This document shows, in pieces, positions 8,209 through 17,492 of a DNA stretch of 40,860 bases; the stretch's first letter is position 1, and each line of letters opens with the position of its first letter. Position numbers and translations under genes: made by a program. The DNA is from Flavobacteriales bacterium. Lineage in GTDB: Bacteria > Bacteroidota > Bacteroidia > Flavobacteriales > Flavobacteriaceae. Under the pieces are notes generated by a model, which worked only from the letters and a program-made list of their open reading frames with translations, did no database searches and was not told the origin of the DNA. The stretch spans positions 1 through 40,860 of the forward strand of contig WGAP01000046.1 in NCBI GenBank assembly GCA_015494775.1, given 5' to 3'.

Positions 8209-11121
8209 TTAATAATTCACACTCAATCCGAAGGTAAACATCCGCGGACGCGGATAAAAATTATTGTCGATTCCGCCGGCAATTTCGGGGTCGATGCCGC
8301 GGTAACGGGTTAGCACGGCCACATTTTGCATGCTGGCAAACATTCGCATACGCAGGTGTTTGGAAATTTCCGGGAAACGATAGCCCAGCGTAATATTGTC
8401 CACTTTGAAAAAGGAGGCGTCTTGCACGTAATAATCGCTCAACAAATTGGTTTCGGTATAATTTTGAAAATGCGTGTTGTAGTAATCGGTATGAATATTG
8501 GTCAAATAGGGTCTTCCGGTCAGGTTGGCCGGAATGGATTTGCTACTGGCCACATTGTTATACATATAATTTCCGATGCTGGCTCGCGTGCTTACCGAAA
8601 AATCGAAGCGTTTATAACGAATCGACGTGCTCAATCCCATCAATACGTCGGCATAAGGATCTTTGAACAAATATTTGTCGTCGCTGTTAATTACCCCGTC
8701 GCCGTTGCGATCCACATACACGCCTTCGATAGGATTGCCGTCGGCATCGTAAACCTGTTGATAGACGTAGAAACTATACGGAGCGGCACCTTCGGTATGA
8801 CGTTGAACCGTATTGCCCACGCCGCCTTCGATACCGCCTACTTCCTGATCGAAAGGCATATAGGTAATTTCGTTATGATTGATGCCCAGGTTGTAGTCCA
8901 CACGCCAATTCAGGTCGGGCTTTCGCACCACGTAGGCACCCAAGGTCAATTCCCAACCGCGGTTGAGCATATTTCCCACGTTTTTTTCGACCCGGTTGCC
9001 GAAATTGGTAAACGGATCCACCAGGGCCCATATAATCAAATCATCGGTTTGTTTCCGATACCAGTTCAACGAACCGAAAAAGCGGTGTTCCCATAACGAG
9101 AAATCCAAACCCACATTGGTGGTTTTGCCCACTTCCCAACGCAAATTCTTGTTGACCGGTTCGGGACGGTAGGTTTGGTAAAACGTATTACCGAACTGAT
9201 AACCGGCCGTGGAAGTGCTGATTTGGTAACGCGTCAGGTATTTATAGGGCGCCAAACCGTTTACATTACCCACAGCACCATAGCCCAAACGTAGTTTGAG
9301 TTCGTCGAAGGGCGTATTTTCCATGAATTTTTCCTTGTGGATGTTCCAGGCCAAGGCAAAAGACGGGAAAAGTCCCCACCGGTTGCGCGGATTAAGCAAG
9401 GACGAAGCATCGGCCCGAAGGGATGCCGTGAGCAAATATTTTCCACGGTAGCCGTAATTCAATCGAGTGAAGTATGACAGCAAGACCTCGCGCGAAAGGT
9501 CGATTTTGTTATAATCGGGATTGTCGTGTTGGAAAGCATAATCATCGTAGAAATCACTGGAATAATCGAACATTTGATAGGAATAACCGGCCATCCATTT
9601 CAACGAATGATTTTTCCATTTGGGATGATAAGTGATGTAAGTATTGAGCAATTTATTGGTTTGGGCGTTTTTGTAATAATTGTGAATACCTTGCCACGAA
9701 GCATCCGATGTGGGCATTTGAGCCGACACAATGGTATGTCCTTTGCTGAACGAGCGATCCAATCCCACATTCAAAGTGGCCGTAAGGGCCTTAAAAAAGG
9801 GCAAAGTAAAATCGGCCATGGCATTGCCGATAAAGCGTTTGACATAGGCATAATCATCGGTCAGTTCCACCAGGGCCACCGGATTGGTGGGGGCGAGGTT
9901 ATATTGCAAGTTGGTATTGGGGTCGATCCAAGCGAAATAGCCTCCGAAAGGCGACGAAGCATCGTAAACCGGCTGCGTGGGGTCGAAAACGATGGCGGCA
10001 CCGATGGCTCCGCGGTTACCGAAATGATTGACCGTGTAATTACCCTGGGCATTGAGTTCCAAGCGCAAGTTTCCTTTCCAAAATTCCGGCACCAAATTCA
10101 GGGCTACGGTCGAACGTTGGAAATTATCGTTACGAAGAATACCGTCGTGGTTCAAATGCCCCAGCGACAGGCGCACCGGAATACCCATGAGTCGTCCCGA
10201 AGCGTTGAAATGATGATCCACCCCGTTGGCCGGCCGGAAAATTTCCCGCTGCCAATCGGTTTGTGCATTACCCAAAAGCGCAATGGCCTGCGCATCACCG
10301 GTGTCGTTGACCAATTGGCTGAATTGCAAACCGTTCATCACGGGCACAAAGGAAACGGGCATGGCACCGGTGTATTTGACCGAATAATCGAAACGGAAAC
10401 GCTTGCCCTTGGCTTTTTTGGTGGTAATAAGGATAACGCCGTTGGCCGCCCGTGAGCCGTAAATAGCCGTGGCCGAGGCATCTTTGAGCACCACGATGCT
10501 TTCGATGTCGTTGGGATCAATGGCATTGAGCGGATTTCGTTCGCCGCCGATACCGCGCCCCAAGGGAATACCGTTGACCACAAACAAGGGCTCATTGGTC
10601 AAGGACAGGGAACTCAGCCCGCGAATATAAATGCTGGCTCCTTCGCCGGGCGCACCCGAAGGCGCAATGGTGGTAACGCCGGCCACCTTGCCGGTAATCA
10701 AATTCTGCACGCTGGTAACTTCGCCTTGGGCAAAATCTTTGGCCGTCAATTTGTCCACCGCACCGGTGAGGTCTTCCTTTTTGGCCGTTCCGTAACCCAC
10801 AACCACCACTTTTTTGAGTTGTTCGGCTTTGGGTTGCATACGCAAATTTATCACCGGGCCGGTTACTTTCACTTCACGGGTTTGGTAGCCCAGGTATTTG
10901 AAAATCAATACCGCTTGACGGGGAACATTTCGCAGCGTGTATTTACCGTCGAAATCGGTTACGGTGCCCGTTTTCGTGTTTTTGACCATCACTTCCACGC
11001 CCGGAAGCGGGTCGCCGGTTTCGGCATCGGTAACCGTTCCGCTCACCGTGGTCCATTGGGCCGCAAGCCCCATGGGGAGCAACAGGCCCAATAGCAGCAA
11101 TATCCGTTTGGATTTTTTCAT
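8209..11121 (-). CDS. susC: SusC/RagA-type TonB-dependent outer-membrane oligosaccharide transporter
   Basis: 970 aa, normal for SusC. In order: signal peptide ending AAQ (about 1-21); a carboxypeptidase-regulatory-like beta domain (about 25-88, with SGTVTDAETGDPLPGVEVMV and a FDGKYTLRNV strand); a KKVVVVGYG segment (about 103-111); a plug domain with the SusC-typical IRGLSSLSLTNEPLFVVNGI and NPNDIESIVVLKDASATAIY-type sequence; then a 22-strand-like beta-barrel to the terminal FTFGLSVNY. With SusD it imports starch oligosaccharides into the periplasm using TonB energy. It is the first gene of the operon; the upstream 220 bp hold a perfect LacI-type palindrome at 11244-11263. Assignment to alpha-glucan rests on the amylases, maltose phosphorylase and SusE around it. 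Confidence 0.97.
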   Translation of the reverse strand: MKKSKRILLLLGLLLPMGLAAQWTTVSGTVTDAETGDPLPGVEVMVKNTKTGTVTDFDGKYTLRNVPRQAVLIFKYLGYQTREVKVTGPVINLRMQPKAEQLKKVVVVGYGTAKKEDLTGAVDKLTAKDFAQGEVTSVQNLITGKVAGVTTIAPSGAPGEGASIYIRGLSSLSLTNEPLFVVNGIPLGRGIGGERNPLNAIDPNDIESIVVLKDASATAIYGSRAANGVILITTKKAKGKRFRFDYSVKYTGAMPVSFVPVMNGLQFSQLVNDTGDAQAIALLGNAQTDWQREIFRPANGVDHHFNASGRLMGIPVRLSLGHLNHDGILRNDNFQRSTVALNLVPEFWKGNLRLELNAQGNYTVNHFGNRGAIGAAIVFDPTQPVYDASSPFGGYFAWIDPNTNLQYNLAPTNPVALVELTDDYAYVKRFIGNAMADFTLPFFKALTATLNVGLDRSFSKGHTIVSAQMPTSDASWQGIHNYYKNAQTNKLLNTYITYHPKWKNHSLKWMAGYSYQMFDYSSDFYDDYAFQHDNPDYNKIDLSREVLLSYFTRLNYGYRGKYLLTASLRADASSLLNPRNRWGLFPSFALAWNIHKEKFMENTPFDELKLRLGYGAVGNVNGLAPYKYLTRYQISTSTAGYQFGNTFYQTYRPEPVNKNLRWEVGKTTNVGLDFSLWEHRFFGSLNWYRKQTDDLIIWALVDPFTNFGNRVEKNVGNMLNRGWELTLGAYVVRKPDLNWRVDYNLGINHNEITYMPFDQEVGGIEGGVGNTVQRHTEGAAPYSFYVYQQVYDADGNPIEGVYVDRNGDGVINSDDKYLFKDPYADVLMGLSTSIRYKRFDFSVSTRASIGNYMYNNVASSKSIPANLTGRPYLTNIHTDYYNTHFQNYTETNLLSDYYVQDASFFKVDNITLGYRFPEISKHLRMRMFASMQNVAVLTRYRGIDPEIAGGIDNNFYPRPRMFTFGLSVNY

Positions 11122-11340
11122 GATTACATGTTTTTCGTGTCAAACCAAAGTTTGTCGGGGTTCAAAGGAAAGCGCTCGTTCGCACTTCAATTGTAAGTTA
11201 GCCGGATTTATTTTTAAAAAAACTGATGAAAATCATAATTGTATTACGAAAACGTTTTCGTAAACAATTTTTTTGGATTAAATTGCCTTCGAAATATCCG
11301 GGTTAAGCGAGAAAACACGTTCGTCTCACCCGTAAAAAAA
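11122..11340 (-). promoter_or_regulatory. sus operon upstream region
   Basis: This AT-rich stretch leads into susC. I find no exact TAnnTTTG box on the minus strand; the closest is TACAATTG at 11196-11189 with an oligo-T at about the -33 distance, which would give a leader of roughly 60 nt. The LacI-type palindrome would then be centred about 70 bp upstream of the start of transcription. The placement is tentative. Confidence 0.35.
11244..11263. promoter_or_regulatory. LacI-family operator, perfect 20-bp palindrome
   Basis: TTACGAAAACGTTTTCGTAA is a perfect palindrome with the central CG and AA/TT flanks typical of LacI/GalR-family sites (CGAAAACGTTTTCG core). It lies 123 bp upstream of susC and about 395 bp upstream of the LacI-type regulator gene. 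The natural inference is that this regulator binds here. Confidence 0.75.
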
Positions 11341-11646
11341 ATGCGCCAGGGATAGGAGCTGTATGAGCCGACGGGGCGGATGTGTTTTTGCGCCGGTGCC
11401 GGGGGCTCGCAGCGCAAGAGACCGCGGCGCCGGCGATGCAAAAACCACCGCACCCGAGGCGAATAGAAGCGGATAGCCCGGTGGCCGCCACGTGAGGAAC
11501 GGCAAGCGGGAGGGCGCTCCGCCGGCCGAAGCGCTTGCCGAGCCGCCGCCGCGGCGCCGCAGGCGCCGGCATTTTGGCCGCAGGCCAAAATGCTGCGGGC
11601 ATCCGCCCGCCGGCGGCGGCCCGAACGTGTGCGGCCAGGCGCCCTG
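11341..11646 (+). repeat. GC-rich intergenic repeat, copy A
   Basis: The stretch is sharply more GC-rich than the flanks. It begins with GCGCCAGGGATAGGAGCTGT and ends with the block GCGGGCATCCGCCCGCCGGC followed by a GGCGCCCTGAAAA-like end. Both ends recur in other copies (begin: copies B and D; end: copies C and D). An internal block GGGGGCTCGCAGCGCAAGAG recurs in copy C. It contains a perfect hairpin at 11570-11592 (10-bp arms, CATTTTGGCC / GGCCAAAATG). It ends 12 nt before the LacI start codon. Confidence 0.75.
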
Positions 11647-11658
11647 AAAAAGAAAAAT

Positions 11659-12705
11659 ATGAAAAAAGTTACACTCAAAAGCATAGCCAAAGCCCTGGGC
11701 GTGTCGGTATCCACCGTGTCCAAAGCCCTGAAAAACAGTCCGGAAATCAGTCCGCGCACCCGCGAGCGCATCCTGGAATATTGCCGGCTGCATCACTACG
11801 AACCCAACCGGATGGCCTTGGGATTGCGCCACCGCAAAACGGGCATTATAGGCGTGATTGTGCCGCAAACGGGACATTACTTTTTTTCGCGCGTGATCAC
11901 CGGCATTCAAAAGGTGGCCGAGGCGGCGGGTTATCGCGTGCTCATCGCGCATTCCAATAACGAAACGACGGCCGAAGCGGAATGGCTGCGGCTTATGGGC
12001 AACGGCTATACCGACGGCGTGCTTCTTACATTGGCCAAGGAAACGCTCCAACGGGGTGATTTCAGGCATTTCCTGCCGTGGATCCAACGCGGATTTCCCT
12101 TGGTGTTTTTCGACCGCTATCCCGAAAAACTTCCCGTCAGCGCAGTGATTATCAATGATACGGAAGCCGGACGGCGGGCAACCGAACATCTGTTGGGCAT
12201 CGGCAAACGGCGGCCGGCACTGATTACCACGCCCGTATATCTTTCGGTGGGCTACCGGCGCGAGTTGGGATTTCGCCAAGCCCTGAAAAAGCACGGATTG
12301 CGGGTGGACGAAAACCGTATTTTGCGCATCGACGAACGCAAGCCCCTGCTAGCGCAAATACAAGGGCTTTTCCGGCTCAATCCCCCACCCGACGCCATTT
12401 TCGGGGTCAACGAACAATATGCCGCCACCGCCCTCAACCTGGCCCGTCAAATGGGGATGGACATTCCCGGCGACCTGGCCGTAATCGGCTTTTCCGACGG
12501 CATGATTGCCCGCCACACCTATCCGCCGCTCAGCACGGTGGTGCAGCACGGTTTTCGCATGGGGCAAACGGCGGCCGAACTCCTGTTTTCCCACATCCGC
12601 GCCGGCGAGACGCCTCCCGAACCGCAAATCAAAATCATTGATACCGACTTGGTGGTGCGCGGTTCCACGGGTTCCCATCCCGTTCCGGTGGCGGATGGTT
12701 TTTAG
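11659..12705 (+). CDS. LacI-family transcriptional regulator of the alpha-glucan locus
   Basis: 348 aa from the ATG at 11659. The frame is open further upstream (to 11590), but that extension is coded by the GC-rich repeat and lies before the canonical LacI start (MKKVTLKSIAKALGVSVSTV). The helix-turn-helix and hinge occupy about residues 4-57 (SVSTVSKALKNSPEIS, YEPNRMALGLR). A periplasmic-binding-protein-like sugar sensor follows (IGVIVPQTGHYFFSRVITGI, VFFDRYPE, PDAIFGVNEQYAATALNLAR, DLAVIGFSDG). Lying between the two divergent arms of the locus, it most likely senses maltose or a related sugar and binds the palindrome at 11244-11263. Whether it represses or activates is not visible. No clear -7 box is seen in the repeat in front of it. 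Confidence 0.93.
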   Translation: MKKVTLKSIAKALGVSVSTVSKALKNSPEISPRTRERILEYCRLHHYEPNRMALGLRHRKTGIIGVIVPQTGHYFFSRVITGIQKVAEAAGYRVLIAHSNNETTAEAEWLRLMGNGYTDGVLLTLAKETLQRGDFRHFLPWIQRGFPLVFFDRYPEKLPVSAVIINDTEAGRRATEHLLGIGKRRPALITTPVYLSVGYRRELGFRQALKKHGLRVDENRILRIDERKPLLAQIQGLFRLNPPPDAIFGVNEQYAATALNLARQMGMDIPGDLAVIGFSDGMIARHTYPPLSTVVQHGFRMGQTAAELLFSHIRAGETPPEPQIKIIDTDLVVRGSTGSHPVPVADGF

Positions 12706-12900
12706 GGCGCCTCCCCGCTCTCGTTCTTGCAGCGCATTCACGAGGCGGGGTCGGGCTGTCCGCTTAAATTCGCCTCGGGCTGCTCCGGCATTTCGGCGCT
12801 ACGCGCCTCCGCGGTGCGTGGGGCTTCCTGCTGGTCGCCTCCGCCCGCGGGAAATGCTCGGGCAGCCCGTCGGCTCATACCGCTCCCATCCCTGGCGCAT
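12704..12900 (-). repeat. GC-rich intergenic repeat, copy B (inverted)
   Basis: Read on the minus strand it begins ATGCGCCAGGGATGGGAGCG then GTATGAGCCGACGGG, nearly identical to the start of copy A. It continues through AAGCGGACAGCCCGAC and ends in GGAGGCGCCCTAAA. It abuts the LacI stop codon and lies in the opposite orientation to copies A and D. Part of copy D (GGAAGCCCCACGCAC and AGCGGACAGCCCGAC) is also shared. Confidence 0.75.
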
Positions 12901-12930
12901 GTATCCGAAATCCGGTTATAAAAAATTTTT

Positions 12931-12938
12931 TACCTTTG
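12931..12938 (+). promoter_or_regulatory. -7 promoter box (TACCTTTG) of the MFS operon
   Basis: TACCTTTG matches the Bacteroidota TAnnTTTG element, in AT-rich DNA just beyond repeat copy B. The start of transcription would be near 12945, leaving a leader of about 95 nt before the MFS start codon, much longer than for other genes in this window. No good -33 box is seen. Confidence 0.5.
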
Positions 12939-12970
12939 CCATAGGGTTTAAAGGAAATCGTTCCGCACTT

Positions 12971-13007
12971 CGGGCATAATGCATTATGTCCGCAATGATT
13001 TTTTTAA
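12971..13007 (+). promoter_or_regulatory. Near-perfect 22-bp palindrome plus T-run in the MFS operon leader
   Basis: Positions 12971-12992 form a 22-bp inverted repeat with one mismatched pair (inner 14 bp CATAATGCATTATG perfect). A run of seven T begins at 12999-13005, after AATGA. It may be an operator, or as RNA a hairpin followed by U-run, that is, a leader terminator or the terminator of the regulator transcript. Confidence 0.5.
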
Positions 13008-13040
13008 TCGCATCTTTCACGGTGCATCAAAACGTGCGGA

Positions 13041-14516
13041 ATGGGAAAAAAACATCTTTCTGTCGGCCAAATCCTCAACATGAGCGTGGGCTTTTTGGGT
13101 ATCCAATTCGGCTTTGCCCTGCAAAATGCCAACGTGAGCCGGATATTCGAAACCCTGGGTGCCAAAATAGACCAAATTCCCATCCTTTGGATTGCGGCTC
13201 CGCTCACCGGACTGGTGGTACAGCCGGTCATCGGTTACCTGAGCGACCGCACGTGGACCCGGCTGGGCCGGCGGCGCCCTTACTTCCTGGCCGGTGCCGT
13301 CATGGCTTCCCTGGCCCTGGTGGCCATGCCCAACGCTTCGGCTCTGTGGATAGCCGCCGTGCTCCTTTGGATGATGGATCTTTCCATCAACGTGTCCATG
13401 GAACCCTTCCGGGCCTTTGTGGCCGACAACCTGCGCGAAGAACAACGCAACCTGGGTTTTCTGGCCCAAAGTTTTTTTATCGGTATCGGTGCTGTGGCCG
13501 GCTCGCTTTTGCCCTGGCTTTTGGAACATCTGTTCCACGTGCCCAACACCGCTCCGCCGGGGCATATTCCCCTCACGGTCAAAATTTCGTTCTATGCAGG
13601 CGCCGCGGTATTTCTGGCCGCCATCCTGTGGACCGTGATTACCACCAACGAATACCCGCCCGACGAACTCATCACCAACGAACAAAACCAAACGGAAACA
13701 GAACCTGCCGAACAAAAGCAATTTTACACGGCCGCCCTTGTGCTCGGTGCATTGGGTACTGCTGCTATTTCAGCTAATTCAACCTATTGGCAAGATTGGG
13801 GCGTATCTTTGCTGGGCGTCGGATTGGTGGTCGCCGCACTTTTGTTTTACGGCGGCGGACTTCTACGCAACTTCCGTCCCGGAAATGCGCTGGTAACTAT
13901 TGCTTCCGATATGCTGCGCATGCCCCGCACCATGCGTCAATTGGCCTGGGTACAATTTTTTACCTGGTTCGGGCTCTTTGCCATGTGGATATACACCACG
14001 GCCAGCGTAACCCGTCATATCTATCATACCACGGATACATCAAGCGCCGCCTACAATGAAGGGGCCAACTGGGTGGGTGTGCTTTTTACCGTTTATAACG
14101 GCGTGGCGGCCTTTGTGGCCGTCTTTGGTCTTCCGCAAATGGCATATATGGCGGGACGTAAACGCACCCATGCCCTTGCGCTGAGTTTGGGTGCCTTGGG
14201 ATTGGCGGGATTTCTGCTTGTCCGGGATCCCCATCATTTGATTTACCTGATGATAGGCGTCGGCATTGCGTGGGCGTCCATCCTTTCCATGCCCTACGCC
14301 ATGCTGGCCCGCGTATTGCCGGCCCGGAAGATGGGCTACTATATGGGGGTCTTCAATTTTTTTATTGTCATACCCCAATTGATTGCCGCCACGATTTTAG
14401 GGCTAATGGTCAAAAAACTTTTCCACGGCGACCCGCTCTATGCCCTGGTTTTGGGCGGTGCTTCCATGCTCGTTGCCGCCCTGCTAACCCTCAAAGTAAA
14501 CGAAAACGATGCATGA
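13041..14516 (+). CDS. MFS sugar transporter, SLC45/maltose type
   Basis: 491 aa with about 12 hydrophobic segments and a charged break near residues 205-235 between the two halves. The loop after helix 2 carries VIGYLSDRTWTRLGRRRPYF (about 63-82), the R-x-GRRRP motif of SLC45-like sucrose/maltose carriers; NASMEPFRAF-like sequence (INVSMEPFRAFVADN) also fits that group. It would move maltose or maltooligosaccharides from periplasm to cytoplasm, where the next two genes act. It opens a seven-gene operon in which every junction overlaps; this stop overlaps the next start by 8 nt. The start at 13041 is the only ATG placing GKKHLSVGQILNMS, the usual N-terminus, in frame. Confidence 0.93.
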   Translation: MGKKHLSVGQILNMSVGFLGIQFGFALQNANVSRIFETLGAKIDQIPILWIAAPLTGLVVQPVIGYLSDRTWTRLGRRRPYFLAGAVMASLALVAMPNASALWIAAVLLWMMDLSINVSMEPFRAFVADNLREEQRNLGFLAQSFFIGIGAVAGSLLPWLLEHLFHVPNTAPPGHIPLTVKISFYAGAAVFLAAILWTVITTNEYPPDELITNEQNQTETEPAEQKQFYTAALVLGALGTAAISANSTYWQDWGVSLLGVGLVVAALLFYGGGLLRNFRPGNALVTIASDMLRMPRTMRQLAWVQFFTWFGLFAMWIYTTASVTRHIYHTTDTSSAAYNEGANWVGVLFTVYNGVAAFVAVFGLPQMAYMAGRKRTHALALSLGALGLAGFLLVRDPHHLIYLMIGVGIAWASILSMPYAMLARVLPARKMGYYMGVFNFFIVIPQLIAATILGLMVKKLFHGDPLYALVLGGASMLVAALLTLKVNENDA

Positions 14517-15159
14517 CAAAGCCGTTATTTTCGACCTGGACGGCGTCCTGACCGATACGGCCCGGTATCATTACCGCGCCTGGAAATCCCTGGCGGATGA
14601 ACTGAACATTCCGTTCAATGAGCAGTTAAACGAACAGCTTAAAGGCGTCAGCCGTCAAAAATCCCTGGATATTATCCTGAAAAATGCCGGGTTGCATTTG
14701 AGCGATGAACAAAAAATGAAACTGCTGGAACAAAAAAACCGGCTTTATCTGCAATTCATTGCCAACCTGGGCCCTAACGACCTTTTGCCGGGCATCGACC
14801 GACTTCTTCCGACCTTGAAAAAGGAAGAAATTCCCTTGGCCGTGGGTTCGGCCAGCAAAAATGCCCGCCGCGTGTTGGATGCCCTGGGCATTGGCTGCTA
14901 TTTCGATGCCATTGTTGACGGTCATGCGGTAATGCATCCCAAGCCTCATCCCGAGGTTTTCCTCAGAACCGCCCGTATGCTGGGCATTCCGCCCGGACGT
15001 TGCATCGTTGTCGAAGACGCCCGGGCCGGCATCGAAGCCGCCAAAAGGGCCGGCATGAAAGCCATTGCCGTCGGAGCATCGGAAAACTTTCCCGAAGCCG
15101 ATGCATCCGTTCCCGATACGCAATCACTGACTTACGATTTCCTAAAAGCATTCCTATGA
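14509..15159 (+). CDS. pgmB: Beta-phosphoglucomutase (HAD family)
   Basis: 216 aa, the usual length. Converts beta-glucose 1-phosphate, made by the maltose phosphorylase encoded next, to glucose 6-phosphate in the cytoplasm. The N-terminal FDLDGVLTDTA gives nucleophile Asp9 and acid/base Asp11. A cap region carries LKGVSRQKSL (Arg49). The HAD motif II region is GSASKNA (Ser114, Lys117), motif III Lys145 is in HPKPHPE, and VVEDARAGIEAAKRAG supplies the magnesium-binding acids. These positions closely match the well-studied Lactococcus enzyme. The start overlaps the MFS end by 8 nt and the stop overlaps the next ATG (ATGA), indicating translational coupling. Confidence 0.96.
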   Translation: MHDKAVIFDLDGVLTDTARYHYRAWKSLADELNIPFNEQLNEQLKGVSRQKSLDIILKNAGLHLSDEQKMKLLEQKNRLYLQFIANLGPNDLLPGIDRLLPTLKKEEIPLAVGSASKNARRVLDALGIGCYFDAIVDGHAVMHPKPHPEVFLRTARMLGIPPGRCIVVEDARAGIEAAKRAGMKAIAVGASENFPEADASVPDTQSLTYDFLKAFL

Positions 15160-17492
15160 AGAAACCAAGCAAACCACCCATCATCCATCATCCCTGGAAA
15201 ATCATCACCGACCGGTTTGATCCTGCTTTTATCCCGGCCTACGAAAGTATTTTCAGCATCGGAAACGGCTATATGGGTCAGCGTGCCAATTTTGAAGAGG
15301 ATTATTCGGGACCGCATCTGCAAGGTACATACATAGGCGGAATTTATTACCCCGACAAAACCCGTGTGGGCTGGTGGAAAGTGGGTTACCCCGAATATTT
15401 TGCCAAGGTGCCTAACAGTCCCAACTGGATTGGTATTCACATCCAAGTGGGCGACGAAATTTTGGATTTGGCCAAGGGACAAGTAACGGATTTCCGTATG
15501 GAATTGGATATGCAAACCGATGTTTTGACCCGGGAACTTAGCTTTCGTTTCCCTTCGGGAAAAGACATCTGCATCCAAAGCCAACGTTTTATCAGTATGC
15601 ACACCAAGTCCCTGGGCGTCATTCGATATCGCATTACTCCGATAAATTTCGATGAAACAATAAAAATTTCTCCCTACCTCGACGGCGGCATAAAAAACAG
15701 CGACGCTAACTATGGCGAATATTTTTGGGATGTTCAACAAATCCTTACAGGTCAAGACCATGATGCTTACCTGATTGCCGAAACCCGCAAAACCCGTTTC
15801 GGCGTATGCACCGGCATGCAAAATCGATTCTATGTTAATGGCAAAGCCATTACTCCACCGAAAATTACGATTAAATCCGACAAAAAAATCACTTTTGATT
15901 ATTCCATCCCGCTCCGCCAAGGCGACATATTGATTTTGGAAAAATATGCCGTGGTAACCCACACTTTAAATTATCCGTATGATCAATTGCAGGACGAAAA
16001 CCGGGAAATCCTGAAAAAAGCGGCCGGTAACGGATGGGAAAAACTTTTGCAAAATCATATCAATGCCTGGAAAAAAATATGGGAAACGGCCGATGTTCAA
16101 ATCCAAGGTGACGTGGCCGCCCAGCAAGGCATTCGGTATAATATTTTACAACTCAATCACACCTACACCGGCCACGACCCGCGGCTCAACATCGGCCCCA
16201 AGGGATTTACGGGCGAAAAATACGGCGGAGGAACTTACTGGGACACCGAGGCCTTTTGCCTGCCTTTTTATCTGGGCACCAAAAACAAGGAGGTGGCCAA
16301 GAACCTACTCCTTTACCGTTTCCGTCATCTTCCCAAGGCCATCGAAAACGCCGAAAAACTGGGCTTTTCGGGCGGTGCCGCTCTTTACCCCATGGTTACC
16401 ATGAACGGCGAGGAAAGTCATAACGAATGGGAAATTACCTTCGAAGAAATTCATCGCAACGGTGCTATTGTTTACGCCATTTACAATTATGTCAACTATA
16501 CGGGCGACGAAAGCTATATCCGTGATTACGGCATGGAAGTAATGATTGCCATTGCCCGCTTTTGGGCGCAGCGTTTCGGCTTTTCCAAACCCAAAGGAAA
16601 ATATGTTCTTCTGGGCGTTACCGGTCCCAACGAATACGAAAATAATGTCAACAACAACTGGTACACGGCCTACATCGCCCGGTGGAATTTGGAATACACA
16701 CTCGATTGGATAGAACGCTTGCGTATCGAACATCCCGAACATTGGAAACGAATTGAAAAACTGACAGGCCTCCGTCCCGACGAAATACAGCATTGGCGCG
16801 AATTGTCGGCCAACATATATTTTCCCTATGACCCGGAGCGTCAAATCTATCTGCAACAAGACGGATTTTTGGACAAGGAAATCCGACCCGCTTCAACAAT
16901 CCCCGACGAGCAACGCCCGATCAACCAACATTGGTCATGGGACCGGATACTACGTTCCTGTTTCATCAAACAAGCCGATGTGCTTCAAGGGATGTATTTC
17001 TTCGAAAATCATTTCACCCGCGACTCGTTAAAACGCCATTTCGATTTCTACGAACCACTCACCGTTCACGAATCCTCTTTGTCGCCATGTGTGCATGCCG
17101 TGCTGGCTTCCGCCTTGGATATGGACCAAAAGGCCTACGAACTTTACCTGCGCACCGCCCGCTTGGATTTGGACGACTACAATGCCGAAGTGCACGAAGG
17201 CCTTCACATCACCAGCATGGCCGGCACGTGGATGGCCGTGGTGCAAGGTTTCGGGGGGATGCGCACCTTTGACGGTCAACTTTCGTTCCGGCCCAAGTTG
17301 CCGAAGGCATGGACATCGCTCGGTTTTAAAATCAACTATCGCGATAGGTTGCTTCGGGTGTACATTACGAGACAAAGCGTAAAAATCGAAAACCTTTCGG
17401 ATAAACCCGTCCGCTTTCGTTTGTTCGAAAACGAAATTCACCTCCCCGGCGGGGAACACACCGAATTATCCTTTCAAAAACACAATGCATGA
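15156..17492 (+). CDS. GH65 maltose phosphorylase
   Basis: 778 aa from the ATG at 15156, which overlaps the pgmB stop as ATGA. The frame is open upstream, but that part is read inside pgmB. Lengths of about 750-790 aa are normal for the family. An N-terminal beta-sandwich (about 10-270; ESIFSIGNGYMGQRANFEED, GTYIGGIYYPD) is followed by an (alpha/alpha)6 barrel with GGTYWDTEAFCLPFYLGT and VTGPNEYENNVNNNWYTAY, in which Glu493 aligns with the general acid of maltose phosphorylases. The C-terminal part has VHESSLSPCVHAVLAS and a small beta domain. It splits maltose with phosphate into glucose and beta-glucose 1-phosphate. Kojibiose or trehalose phosphorylase is possible by family, but pgmB and the amylases favour maltose. 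Confidence 0.95.
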   Translation: MKKPSKPPIIHHPWKIITDRFDPAFIPAYESIFSIGNGYMGQRANFEEDYSGPHLQGTYIGGIYYPDKTRVGWWKVGYPEYFAKVPNSPNWIGIHIQVGDEILDLAKGQVTDFRMELDMQTDVLTRELSFRFPSGKDICIQSQRFISMHTKSLGVIRYRITPINFDETIKISPYLDGGIKNSDANYGEYFWDVQQILTGQDHDAYLIAETRKTRFGVCTGMQNRFYVNGKAITPPKITIKSDKKITFDYSIPLRQGDILILEKYAVVTHTLNYPYDQLQDENREILKKAAGNGWEKLLQNHINAWKKIWETADVQIQGDVAAQQGIRYNILQLNHTYTGHDPRLNIGPKGFTGEKYGGGTYWDTEAFCLPFYLGTKNKEVAKNLLLYRFRHLPKAIENAEKLGFSGGAALYPMVTMNGEESHNEWEITFEEIHRNGAIVYAIYNYVNYTGDESYIRDYGMEVMIAIARFWAQRFGFSKPKGKYVLLGVTGPNEYENNVNNNWYTAYIARWNLEYTLDWIERLRIEHPEHWKRIEKLTGLRPDEIQHWRELSANIYFPYDPERQIYLQQDGFLDKEIRPASTIPDEQRPINQHWSWDRILRSCFIKQADVLQGMYFFENHFTRDSLKRHFDFYEPLTVHESSLSPCVHAVLASALDMDQKAYELYLRTARLDLDDYNAEVHEGLHITSMAGTWMAVVQGFGGMRTFDGQLSFRPKLPKAWTSLGFKINYRDRLLRVYITRQSVKIENLSDKPVRFRLFENEIHLPGGEHTELSFQKHNA

